NCBI RefSeq assembly: GCF_019112545.1
Contig: NW_025064887.1
Coordinates: forward strand, 1,490,413-1,554,412
Direction of reading: 5' to 3'
Length of the DNA stretch: 64,000 nucleotides
Source: Guyanagaster necrorhizus
Taxonomy: Eukaryota; Basidiomycota; Agaricomycetes; Agaricales; Physalacriaceae
The first letter of the stretch is position 1. Each line of letters begins with the position of its first letter. Shown here in pieces: positions 22,857-33,139 of the stretch. A program made the position numbers and the translations under genes. The notes under the pieces were generated by a model. That model was not told the origin of the DNA and searched no databases. It saw only the letters and a program-made list of their open reading frames with translations.

Positions 22857-23030
22857 GCAACAATTTCTATTTTGGGACAATTGAAGTTTCCCCTCAGCAT
22901 GTATATATATCAAGTGTATTTCCACCATTTGCAATGAACTTGATAAATTGACACCAAAGGATGGGCTATATTTTCGAGAAACAAACTCGTACAAATACAC
23001 AAATTAAATAACATGGAGTAGTCGCTCGAC

Positions 23031-23931
23031 TCATGCTGCTTTCTCGCCAAAAACCTTATACTCAACATCATAGCCTCCGATGTAGCAGCCAATCCACCGT
23101 CCAAGAACCAGATTGGCCAGACGGCCAGTCTGGAAAGGGAAATCAACCAGCACGACATCCGCGTGGTCCATGAAGGCAAGCATCTGGAAGATGCTTGGCT
23201 TGAGTCCTTGCATGGTTACAGAGGACAGGTAGCCATAGAAATTATGCACAAATGTTTCGTCAAACCTAAGGGAATGTAGTCGGTGGGGGGAGAGCAAAGG
23301 CAAGGAGAAGGGAGACACGAACCCGGGATTGGGTCCCCCGTTGACAGTGATGTGGACGTCTAGGTCTTGACCTACCTCCGGGTCGGACCAGAACTGAGAA
23401 TCGCGTATATCCAATGGTGTTCAGGTATACTGAGGATTGTAACGCACCGTATGGTGACGACCAGGAGTGATGGTAACTGACTCTCCGGCTTGGAGTCTGC
23501 CTTGATTACCATCCAAGTCGTAGCAGAGAACGCCAGCTTTCTATGATCTGGTTAGTGAGCCATCACCATAAGGTGGTCTGCAGCACGCACGACGTCAAAG
23601 GTCTCGGTTTGATGAATATGCCAATGGTACGGAGCTGCGAATTAACGTACTTGGGAAAACGACGCCGAACGTTAGTATAGACGACACGCACGGGTTGCCG
23701 TAGACTCTCTCCCAGCTCCTGTATGAGGGTTTGAGTGCTTGAAAATCTGACGTGACGTGAAGTTCCCAGTCCCGTCTGAGCCGATAAAATACGTCTTCAG
23801 CGCCCCGTCGAAGAAGTTCCAGGCTCCATCTTCATCGACCTTGATGGGTTGCAACTGATGCTGTTATATATAGTCCGTTGAGCATAAACCGCAAATTTCA
23901 AGACTGGGCGTACCTTGGGGAACAGATTCAT
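23031..23931 (-). CDS. Cupin-domain protein with a disrupted reading frame
   Basis: Exons on the minus strand are about 23931-23914, 23860-23591, 23540-23448, 23393-23323 and 23265-23031. The cupin barrel is recognised by PYHWHIHQTETFD, GVLCYDLDGNQGRL and PGRHHT, giving the His/Glu metal-binding pattern. C-terminal blocks (FYGYLSSVTMQGLKPSIFQM, LVLGRWIGCYIGGY) look like a conserved fungal extension. Substrate and reaction are unknown. Inside the second exon the protein-like reading shifts by one base near 23,735 (HSN to TLIQELGES) and by two near 23,637 (KYVN to APYHW). In between, the starting frame meets a stop at 23,672. No GT-AG intron I tried repairs this. The net shift is three bases. 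It could be a recent pseudogene, an allele, or sequence error. Confidence 0.65.
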
Positions 23932-24247
23932 GGCCAACGTGTCGTGAGAGCAAGAGCTCGCTGTCACTTGACCTGTGTGTAAGACTTGGTATTGTTAGGG
24001 CATAGGACTTGATCACATTGTGGTAAGAAAAGAAAAGCCAATGCTGACAACGCGGATATCTGAGACGAGCTTACGGCCCGAAGTTTAAAAGTATTGTCTA
24101 TTCCTATCTTCTTCCTCTCTCAAAGAGTCCGATAGGGCACGTATGTGCAAAACGTTATTCTTCAGAAATATGTTTTCTTCCAAGAAGGAACTTCAGAGGA
24201 CTCCACTGAAGATACCAAGTGTCCCGAAAGCAAGCACATTCTTATTC

Positions 24248-25369
24248 CTAGTCTTTCAAGTGCTCTTCAAGATACACGACAAACTTTTCTGCTATTCTAT
24301 CTTCGTCCCAGTCGACATGACCTTTCTCCGTCGTGCCCAAGGTTATAGCTTTCTTGTGAACTGTCACAAACTGCCGTTTCAAACGTTGAAGCTCCGACAG
24401 CGTGAGGTTCCGAGCAGGGAGATGTACTTTGGGCTTCAAAGTCGCTGAGATGGGGAGCTGAACGGTTCCCCCGGCACCTTGCAAGGCACCTTGCTCTGAC
24501 ATTATCGAGAATACGATAGAAAGGGTGGTGTTTTCAAGGGTGATGAGGGCATCCGTCGGCGCTTTTGTGATCTAAGCGGATATCTAGATTGGTTTTTAGG
24601 GACCAAGAGAGGCGTAGACGCACAGAAAGTGTCCCGGAATTAGGCGGTTTCACGACGCCATCCGTAATGGCCTTCCATATATCGACAGATGGAATGTCTT
24701 CATCCGTCCATAGAATCGTGAAGAGTGGCGAGTCCCAGCGGACCATCGATGAAGGCTCTTCGTACCGCTGAATGAGATTCTCGAGTCTGAAAGACAGGTC
24801 ATAAATTCATCGAAGCAAGATATTAAAAAAACCAGAACAGACGTCTCGGGTGCGTATCTCTCAGATTCAACACGAGAACTGTTCCATTCTCTGCATCGCT
24901 CCGGCGTCGCGACGACATATACCTACTTCAAAAGGGCAATCAAGAGGAGACACAGAGGGGGGAAGGAAAAATGAACTCCTTACAGTGCACACGCGTACTT
25001 TGAACTCCCTAGCCGCACAGTATATTTGATACCGGAACCCTTTGATGTAGTTCGGAGCGTCGACGATGACGATGTTCTTCAGAGAAATCTGGCGTTGCAG
25101 CGCAGTAAAGAGGGCGCCCCGAGCCGGTTTTTCCAACCGACTGTCTGATGGGACATCAGCGGGAACTCCCACAAGGTACATGCAGCAAGGTGCGGACCAT
25201 CATATGCTGAACGGGAAATGTTGAGGGATTCGTCGGAGATGAGGACAATGTTGTATTGGGGACCGTTGTATTCGGGATCCTTTAGCTTTCCTTGGATAAA
25301 GCTGACAATTTGTTGGGCTCGACGAGATTTTCCAGAGCATGGATATCCGGATATGGTAATCAAGGCCAT
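24248..25369 (-). CDS. KTI12: KTI12 homologue, Elongator-associated P-loop kinase-like protein
   Basis: Five exons (25369-25198, 25144-24984, 24922-24843, 24786-24624, 24571-24248) give 299 residues, the usual KTI12 size. KTI12 is a PSTK-related ATPase that binds carrier tRNA and regulates the Elongator complex in wobble-uridine modification. The Walker A motif GYPCSGKS is at residues 8-15. ISDESLNISRSAY, VIVDAPNYIKGFRYQIYC and the hallmark VVATPERCREWNSSR follow. A C-terminal Lys/Arg-rich helix (LSELQRLKRQFVTVHKK) matches the tRNA-binding tail. The start at MALITIS is preferred over an upstream in-frame Met because the P-loop then begins where the family's does. Confidence 0.93.
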
Positions 25370-25548
25370 TGGAGATGGACGAAATGCTCTCGTTGAGGTG
25401 GAGGTAGGGGAACGACCAATTTGGGAAGTTTCGATCATGTGACCTTTTCATCACCGCATTTTAACGTTTCCATTTTCCAATCATCTTCGTGTCGTGAATC
25501 TCTACTGGGCCCATTTTACGGAGTTCCAACGTACATGCGAAACATCTT

Positions 25549-25906
25549 CTATCCGTGGCTACTTCGCGGCCTTTTACGTCTTATTTCGGAGGCAGTTTCT
25601 CGTTGACGACCGCTTCCGCACTCAGTACGATCATCTTGTGCCGATTCGATAGTGAGTTGCATTACCTAGGGTGATCTGCGACGAACGGATCCACTCTTCA
25701 CCCTCATTCCTTGTGTATACGTAGGATTCGCAAAGGGCTTTAATACGTTTGCGGACGTCCAAGTTCTGCTTTAGCTTTCTCGAAGCAAGTGATTATTGTA
25801 GACTCAAAAATGTAAAATCTCCTTACGTGTTAAGGAATTTCTGTGCTCCATTCGTAAGCCTGGTGACACTAGAAACGAGTGGTATCATCGTACTAGTAGC
25901 AGCCAT
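25549..25906 (-). CDS. Small hypothetical protein, 92 residues
   Basis: Three exons (25906-25827, 25778-25666, 25634-25549) with canonical splice sites join into a 92-residue frame. Residues 1-65 have hydrophobic-basic alternation (VTRLTNGAQKFLNTKLKQ, then VRKRIKALCESYVYTRNE), suggesting two amphipathic helices. The last 25 residues are Arg-rich and polar. I do not recognise the family; a small mitochondrial assembly or ribosome-associated protein is possible but only inferred from size and charge. It lies 180 bases upstream of the KTI12 start in the same orientation. The clean phase closure over two introns is the main evidence that it is real. Confidence 0.55.
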
Positions 25907-26097
25907 CGACACACATCATTGATATATACGCCATTGTAATGCACAAAACCTGCCAGACTCGAGGCAGGCTCTGCGATAGACGTTCGAAAACATTTAAACC
26001 CAATATGTATACGCTTCCGGCGAAATATGTACATCCAGTTATGAAAAACTAAACAGAGTACTGTAAATGATTGTATGATAGCATAGAGGATATAAAA

Positions 26098-26964
26098 TTA
26101 TGATGATGATGATGGGGAATCCTTTTTTTGGCGCTCGACCTCACATATCGTTTCGGTCTGACCGATATTCCTCGCTATAGCATGGCCTATCTCTTCCTCC
26201 CAGACGCCCCCCCGTTCCGCTTCAGAGTCTTCACGAACATTGAGGTTACTACTTGTCCGCGGTTCCTGCTGCGGCATCGAATCCGTCACGCCCGACACTA
26301 CCCTGCTGGTCTTCGCCCGTGTGCTTCCACGGCTATTCGACATCTTCTTCCACGCTCCCTTCATCATTTTGCCCAGGGCGAGGAAAGGATCCTCGATATC
26401 CTCTTGGTCCCTAGTACTGTGTTCGTGACGGACGTGCGCCTCGCTGGCAATCCGCCGTGCGTGCTCTTCGAGCTCAGCCTCCGTCCACATCCCGTTCCCC
26501 GACGGAACGGACGGCAGCTCGTCTCCATGCATGCCTCGACGCCGGCGCATGAGCTGACTGCGCGCGGCCACACCTAGAGGTGTTGTGGAACTCCTTCGAC
26601 GGGGAGCCAATTCGGGCAGAGGGGCAAATTTTACATTCATTGTCGAGGTTGGTAATGAAGTCGTAGAGGAGGGCGGAGACGCTATCCGATTTCGTATATC
26701 AAGGATTCCTTTGGGGGAGGGACTCGGTATGGTCATTCCCTCCGTGGCGGTGGGAGAAGAGTTGAGTGAAGAATTAACGGAGGAGGAGTTGCTTTCGGGG
26801 GGGTATTGTGCCGGTATGTCGACTGTGAGCGGGCGGGATGCCGACGAGCCAGAGGACGAAGAAACCGAGTCGAACGACATGCGTGAAGGTCCGTGCAGAT
26901 TGGGTATTGATATTGAGTAATGAATATGGGCTGGCCGGAGACAATTGTTAGATGGCTCTACCAA
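26098..26964 (-). CDS. Conserved low-complexity basidiomycete protein
   Basis: A single uninterrupted frame of 288 codons. The more likely start is the internal Met at 26,880 (MSFDSVSSSSG), because the first 28 residues from 26,964 look unrelated to the rest. The protein is Ser/Pro/Thr-rich in its first third. It then has a basic block with the motif TTPLGVAARSQLMRRRRG, a short acidic-aromatic segment MWTEAELEEHARRIASE, and DPFLALGKMMKGAWKKM, which may form an amphipathic helix. I recall similar block order in unnamed mushroom proteins, but no function is known. The C-terminus is polar and ends in a Ser run. No introns are needed. Confidence 0.7.
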   Translation of the reverse strand: MVEPSNNCLRPAHIHYSISIPNLHGPSRMSFDSVSSSSGSSASRPLTVDIPAQYPPESNSSSVNSSLNSSPTATEGMTIPSPSPKGILDIRNRIASPPSSTTSLPTSTMNVKFAPLPELAPRRRSSTTPLGVAARSQLMRRRRGMHGDELPSVPSGNGMWTEAELEEHARRIASEAHVRHEHSTRDQEDIEDPFLALGKMMKGAWKKMSNSRGSTRAKTSRVVSGVTDSMPQQEPRTSSNLNVREDSEAERGGVWEEEIGHAIARNIGQTETICEVERQKKDSPSSSS

Positions 26965-27685
26965 ACGCCTACTGCCTGGATAAGTTCGTCGTTAAGACTG
27001 TAGAATGAAGCCTGCTTTTCAGATAGGATTTCAAGCTAGGATTTCAAGTAAGAACAAAGTCTCGCTCACAAGAAAAACAGCCGTCTCAATGCAAACGCAG
27101 CCCTCTCTAACACCTGGATTAAGGATCACGGGCGCGGTATATATATGCTATCCGCCGTTGAGATGGGGGTGTAATGCGATGCAATCTCGCAGGCGGATAC
27201 TTGAAGGAAGGCTGATCGATGGAGTAAAAAGAATGGCTGGCGAGCGTCGCTTGAGGAGATAAGAAAGAAGGGGTGTGTAGAGGTCTATGCCAAACAATAG
27301 ATTGTCCTCGTCGACGTCGTTGTAGACAGTGCACCCATGTGGCTCTGTTATGTTCAGGGCCATGCTTCTCAAACTGGAATATATATTTGTCCATGACCGG
27401 GATTTGCCGGTGGGTTAGCATCGTACAGTGCTTAGATCACCGACAGAAGGAAAGAAGGGGGAAAGCATCATAACAAACGTGCCTAGCTTCGTTTTGGAGC
27501 GCAATTTCAAACCATCTCTGAGAAATGGACGGGAAGCCCATTAGTATACGTACTCTTGCTAATACAAATAAGACTAGTACTATTTATTGCACCGAATCAT
27601 GGCTTGCAAGTCGGATGCCGACTTTGTCGGCGAGTAGTGCTGTACACGCTTTTTAGTCAGCTTCGTCCTCCGACACAGATATATT
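26965..27685. other. Intergenic region between two minus-strand genes
   Basis: About 720 bases upstream of the low-complexity protein gene and downstream of the phospholipase B gene. Short frames on both strands (for example 27,119-27,421) have no protein character I trust. Nothing else is seen. Confidence 0.5.
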
Positions 27686-30190
27686 CTACGGTTCAATCAG
27701 TATATCCCGCCAGGGGAGAAAGAAATGCCCAACGTACATGCCAGCAACCAGCACAACCAAGGCCACAGCCCCAACCACGCCTCCAATAATGGCCGCCTTG
27801 TGCCGTCCGAAATGACTCTCTGAATCTGGATCGACAAATACGTATCTCCTATTGGGCGATTCCACCTGTGTTGGTGGGTTCTTCGGGTCGAAACAGTATT
27901 GCTCGAAACACCGAGAGCACACCTCAGATCGAGACACTGAGGCCGTTGACTTTAGCCGTGCTCGATCTACAGCTGCGCATTGTAGGCATTCCCCAAAGCT
28001 GGAACCAGGCGAGTTGGAGTTGGGTGCAAATCCTCCGATGGTATTGGAAAAGACCTGGTCGATGAAGAGCTGGCTGTGTTTCTGTGTGTAAGAAAATTTG
28101 TAGGTATTAGTGCTGTAGGTCATCGTCAGTACAGATACATGATGTTAACACGAGCACCTACTTCGTGACTGGATAATCCCCTGTCAAAGGCGGAGAATTT
28201 GGCAAGTAGATGACGAGTGGGCATTCCGGAGGTGACTGCTGTGGATCGCAACCGAAGAAGGTGGGCCTTTGGTTGGCACCCCTGTCGATGAATTCCTGGG
28301 TGGTGGAGGGTATCGGAGGGAATTGCTGATGCTAATAACAAAGGTCAGTCATAGGTGAGGGTGCCAAGAATGTGTCTAACTGACCGTGTCGTTAAGCAGT
28401 TTCGACGTTCTGTTCGCCGTGAAGATAGCACTTTCGCCGCTGCAACTAGTTCAAGAATATCAATGTTCCAAGAAAAGAAGCCGCCTACTTTGGCCAGTTA
28501 TTTTCGTCATCGGCGCTCGAATCTATACCCACGATGATGTCCAGTCCCCTGGCCTTGACTAGTAAAGGATTGAAAGGCACGACCTCACCATTGGATCCTC
28601 CATCAATGAGTTCTAGCCAGTCACTATTCGTATCCACAAACGTAGAAGGTGCAACATTCCTAAAAGAGCTATTCACGAGTTAGAACATTGCGAGAAGCTG
28701 CAACGTCCGAAATGAACACACTTGGGCCAGTTGGCAACGTCATCATCCCGGGTCCGAACATCCTCCAATAACCGCGCCAATAGATATGTCATGACCTCGA
28801 AATACTTATCCTCCTGAAATTTCTCCGTGTCCTCATCGAGAATTTGCTACCAAGTTCACATCAAACACGCTTTTCATCCAAGCTGAGAAAAATCCTCACA
28901 TTGAACATACTCGAACTCGTTCCCATCACAAACCCAATTTCATCAAGACCTTCGATGCAGACCCGATCATCCACCGGCTTTCCATCAGTCAGATTAGACC
29001 CGGCGAATTTGAGATCCATCGCAGCGGAAAGACTTGGGTCATACGAAGCCAGCTCCAGCGGAGAGAACTGTCAAAAAGCCTTATCAGCAGAAATACTCGA
29101 TGACGACGATGACCCATCGAACTTCGAAGACTGTGGCTTCGGGCGGTAAGACCCCGGTATAATTCGATCCATTTGGTAGGGAGTTTGCCAGAATGATAGG
29201 GAATGGAACGTTTCGTTGCTGGTACACCTGAGATGAAGGTATATCAGACCAGAGCTGTCCGGCCCCATGCGCGGAATCGTTCGTGAAGAAGTTGGCTCTG
29301 TTGGTTTGATTTAAAAAATGGTACGATAGCGCGCTGGGGAGAAGAATGTATGTTGAATCGACAGATGTAAGCATAAAAGGAAAAAAAAAAAAAAGACCCA
29401 TACCGAGACCAAGGATCGGTTAAGCTGGTGTCGCTACGCACGCACAAAGGGGATCGTCAGTGTGCGCCACGGAAACGCGTAAAAGCGGATTCACATTCCC
29501 TTACTGGCTTTCGCAATGACACTCCACATAATGCTTCCGTAATATGCTTGATTATCTTCGTTAAATATATCGACGCCGTCAGGGAGGAAGAGGTCCAAGT
29601 CAAGAAGCCACCCTGCCCGTTCATTTCCGTTTCCAAAGATCAAGTCCTGAACGGTGGGGAAATCATTCGAGTATAGTGAAGAAATGAACCAAGATCCGCC
29701 TGTTGGAAGACTGAGATCAGCCAGCGGGCTTCGCCACCTGTACGTATAGAGCTTCACCTGATAACCCGGCCATGTATGATGCGACCTGGAGCAGCCCCCC
29801 GGTCCCCGCTTGCTTCGCGGAGGCGTTACGTGCATCCAAAGAATTGAGGACGCCAGCGCCATACAAACTTGCCCGGAAACCTCCTCCACTCAACGCTATA
29901 CCGACTCTGGGAGCATTGTCTGCAGAGAAGGTCATATTGTATCCCAAATTGGAGCCTTTCCCTATCCACATATTCCAGGCGTCCAGTAGTACGTTTTCTC
30001 GGCCTTGGATGTAATCAATCTCGCTTGGATTCAGACTCTGGTTTTGAGCAGAGAAAACGCGGAGGAGGGAAGTTTGTGGACATGTTATCCCAGTGGAAGG
30101 TGCATAGTCTGTCACTGAAAGCCCTTGGCTGGTCATAGGTGCGAGACAGAGCGTCAGGACGACTAGAGAGCGAGATAGATGGCTCCCAGA
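27686..30190 (-). CDS. Lysophospholipase / phospholipase B, secreted with a C-terminal membrane anchor
   Basis: A multi-exon gene for a fungal PLB, which removes fatty acids from phospholipids and lysophospholipids. The catalytic region reads GIALSGGGFRASLYGAGVLN and then, across an intron, AGLSGGSWFISSLY, giving the nucleophile Ser in GLSGGSW. Downstream are DTSLTDPWSRY, NVPFPIILANS, FVDTNSDWLELIDGGSNGE (the catalytic Asp region) and a Cys-rich segment CLQCAAVDRARL ... VCSRCFEQYC. A transmembrane helix (AAIIGGVVGAVALVVLVAGM) lies just before the C-terminus. Asn-x-Ser/Thr sites are frequent. The hydrophobic leader SRSLVVLTLCLAPMTSQG should be the signal peptide, but I could not place its ATG: no candidate first exon closes in frame, so the 5' end near 30,190-30,300 is unresolved. 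Confidence 0.88.
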
Positions 30191-30588
30191 CAACTGAAAC
30201 AGCAAACAGGGCCCACAAGAAGATTTCTGGTTTATCGGCGGGGTTTTATGCTTACATCGAAAGATGATCGGCCCGAAGTCTTATTGTGGGCAACCTATAT
30301 CTTTTCGTGTTGATAAGCATCATTGACGTGTTTCACCGAGTGCCAACCATCGAAGCCCTGTAGGACGACTTTGAACATCCATCTTGATATGAGATGTGGC
30401 ACCGGCCTAGGCGAACGACTGTCGTTTGATGTAAGTGGTAAAGTAGAAGGAGATCGATGCTGGGCGCTTGTACGCTGGAAAACAAATGGAAGTATATTTA
30501 CATATTTATGATACAAAACTAAATGGGAAAGATGAGAACTAGGATATCAGAAGCGTGTTCGACGTACCTCGGGGGGAAGGGTGGGGGA
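30191..30588. other. Flank containing the unresolved 5' end of the phospholipase B gene
   Basis: This stretch lies upstream of the phospholipase B leader and downstream of mL41. A short first exon for the lipase is expected here. I see no other gene. Confidence 0.4.
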
Positions 30589-31171
30589 TTATAGCACGCT
30601 TAGTTGCCTGCGCTTCTTCCCGGATGACGTATCCACTGCGGTAGGGACTGCTAATGCGTCAGCCACAGACAGCTCGTTCGACGGCATCTTATTTTTCCCT
30701 TGTCCTTGCCGCTGACCAGCTGCTTTCCTCATGACCTTGAGGAAGTGCTCTGGTGTAAGGCCTCCATTGGTCGTAAATTTCCCAAATGCTGCCCGTTCCT
30801 CCTTCTTTGTCAGATGTACACCGCGCTCGACATACGCTTTCAGCTAGGGCTGGTTAGGACATATTGGGGGAGAGTCGGAAGGTCCACGCACAGGCGATGA
30901 TTCTATCGCTTCGATGGGAGGCGCGATGAATATACGAACTTTCTCGTCTAGCAGGCGGTATTTCGCTTTGCCACGGATTACATGTTTACCGGGTGCACCG
31001 GTTCGAGGACCACCAGGTAAGGCTGATTGTCTAGTGCCTATACAAGTCGTCAGCTTGGGTATTTTGTCCCCTCGTTAGCGGACGCCAACCTTTGTAAAAG
31101 TCTTTTCCAGCGCGTTTTGAGGTGAGAGGCCGCCGCGACGCCTTTGAGAACCGCGCCAATGTCGGGAACAT
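30589..31171 (-). CDS. Mitochondrial large-subunit ribosomal protein mL41 (MRPL27 family)
   Basis: Three exons (31171-31090, 31037-30892, 30843-30589) give 160 residues. The short basic N-terminus LARFSKASRRP is a likely mitochondrial presequence. The core TSKRAGKDFYKG, TGAPGKHVIRGKAKYRLLDE and KVRIFIAPP, followed by LKAYVERGVHLT, matches fungal mL41 (yeast MRPL27). It is a structural protein of the mitochondrial large subunit. The C-terminal 40 residues (after KVMRKAAGQ) are a lineage-specific polar tail. The gene is divergent from TSR3, with only 77 bases between the two start codons. Confidence 0.88.
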
Positions 31172-31248
31172 GAGAAGAGAGAAATTTCAAGGCGTAAGAG
31201 AAAGCAGGAAATAGTTCCCACGATCAATCCTCTCTCCGCCCAGCCACA
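31172..31248. promoter_or_regulatory. Compact bidirectional promoter between mL41 and TSR3
   Basis: The ATGs of two divergent genes are 77 bases apart, so the core promoters and both 5' leaders must share or overlap this segment and the neighbouring first exons. It is rich in CCCAGCC / CTCTC pyrimidine blocks and has no TATA box. Both products serve ribosome production (mitochondrial ribosome; 18S rRNA modification), which would fit co-regulation. Confidence 0.45.
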
Positions 31249-32416
31249 ATGGGGAAAAAGAATTTAGATTTCTCTTCAGCTTCATCTAGTCGTAGCAAAC
31301 GTGGAAAGCCAGTTGGTCGTGGCCGGTCCCGTGGGTCAGGATCTAAGCGTGGTGGAAGGAATGTTTCCGGCCTTGATGAACGACCAGAAAGTGCAATCGA
31401 CAGCGTAAACGACGGCGAGGATAGTGGAGATGATGAAGAAGGTTGGTTTTCCCTTTCAGCTTTTTGTATCTGGTTTACATTCTATCTGCAGAGGACAACA
31501 TCACTATCAGAGTACCGGTTGCTATGTGGGTTAGTTCGTAAGCGCGATCCGAGGTTCATGCTTGACTCCAGACCAGGATTTTGACCATTGCGATCCACGA
31601 CGATGTTCGGGAAAGAAGCTCGCACGATTGGGTCTGATACAGGAGCTTCGAGTCGGTTCACGCTTTCGAGGAATCGTCGTCTCGTCCGTCTTATTTCACT
31701 CGTTGCATTGATACCCTCCTTTATATGTCGAGACAGCCCGAAAGGAACGTCAGTGATATCACCTGCAGACCGGGAAATCATTGAACAATGCGGACTTGCC
31801 GTCGTCGAGTGCTCTTGGGCGCGCCTTGACGACGTGCCTTTCTCCAAGATTGCCAGCCCCCATGAGCGTCTCTGTGCGTTGTCTTTCTCTTTCGTAACGC
31901 GGGCTTATGCATGCCTCTTTCAAGTACCTTACCTGATTGCTACCAATCCCACAAATTACGGGAAGCCATGGCGGCTCAACTGTGTCGAAGCGTTGGCCGC
32001 TGCCTTTTACATTACCGGCTTCGATTCGTACGCCGAGAAATTGTTGTCGGGTTTTGGATGGGGCGGTTCATTTTGGAGTGTCAATAAGTAATTTTCTTCT
32101 TCTTCTTTGCTATGAGCCGTCACCGCTTACAATCTGCCTCGCAGGACTTATTTGGAACAATACAAGGCATGCACTTCGTCCGTCGAGATTAGTGAAACAC
32201 AGGACAAGATAATCAAGGACTTGGAGCAAAGCTGGGAGGAGTCTCGTCAGGAAAAGGGTGAGCTGTACGAGTATGGTTGTACGATGTCTCACACCGTCAC
32301 CAGATAATGCCGGGGATGAGGAAGACCTCTTGTTTAGAAATCCGAACCATCAATATCCTGAGAATGACGAAGAAGACCCTCCAGATTCTAGTGACGATGA
32401 TGACGAGCATAGATGA
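31249..32416 (+). CDS. TSR3: 18S rRNA aminocarboxypropyltransferase TSR3
   Basis: Seven exons (31249-31441, 31492-31529, 31577-31683, 31737-31873, 31925-32087, 32145-32257, 32304-32416) close in phase to 210 residues. TSR3 transfers the 3-amino-3-carboxypropyl group from S-adenosylmethionine to a hypermodified pseudouridine of 18S rRNA, a late step in 40S maturation. A basic Ser/Arg/Gly N-terminus (1-60) leads to VAMWDFDHCDPRRCSGKKLA, then SPADREIIEQ, VVECSWARLDDVPF, YLIATNPTNYGKPWRLNCVE and FGWGGSFWSVN, all signature blocks. The C-terminus is an acidic tail, common in fungal orthologues. It diverges from mL41. Confidence 0.94.
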
Positions 32417-33139
32417 TTATGTTCATACTATCAAGACCGTACAGCCAAGGAGCGCTTCCTATCTACGTGATTTAACGTTTTTGATATTAGTATCGTTGGT
32501 GCACTCGAACAGTGACAGACTGGTTCAGCACCATTCTTGGAATTAAGAGAATCAGTGGTCATACGTGAAAAAAGTCCCGGGGTCGAAACAACCGATGATT
32601 CTGACCTAAGAGGTTTCGGCCATGCGGTAGGGGAATGGTCGAGCCAGACAATAATTCGACTGTCTAATCTTGTGGGTGCCGATATCCCGGAATTTCAGTG
32701 GGAAGCGTAGCAGTTGATGTTGAAATGTCCCTGTCAGAGGTGACACGACAAGCGTTGAGGACGAACCAGTGGAGGATACTAAGGTGCTTTGTTTTGCCTC
32801 ACAAAGATTTTCTGGCGGCGTCCGAGAACCAAAAAGGGACTGTTATAGATGGGATGTTAGATTGAATCAGGCATCAGAGGCTGAGATGTGAGAATGCCTT
32901 GGATACTGGTAGCTATCAATACCGAATGAATCAATAGTTCTCCGTTGGTTTTTTAGCAAATAGAAAGGTGCAACAATGGTTTAGCAGTTACATTTTTTTT
33001 GGACCATCCTTACTTACATAAGGACTGCGTCGGGCGTCGGGAGTCATCCGTGAGCGATCGGAGGACACCACCCTGAAGCCAAACACAACCACACGCGTCA
33101 CGTTTGTTCACACGCCTCTCCGTTTGTCTCTTGAACAGC
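32417..33139. other. Intergenic region between TSR3 and CENP-C
   Basis: About 720 bases between two plus-strand genes, holding the 3' end of TSR3 and the promoter of the next gene. No reading frame with protein character and no RNA gene were found. A T-run near 32,992-33,000 is unremarkable. Confidence 0.45.

Noticed and set aside
27119..27421. 100-codon minus-strand frame between the low-complexity protein and phospholipase B genes
   Set aside because: Its composition is random-like (many Arg, His, Ser), and overlapping frames of similar length exist on both strands.
21174..30588. A biosynthetic gene cluster spanning the cupin and lipase genes
   Set aside because: The neighbours are housekeeping genes (MTU1, KTI12, mL41), and no synthase, P450, transporter or regulator is present.
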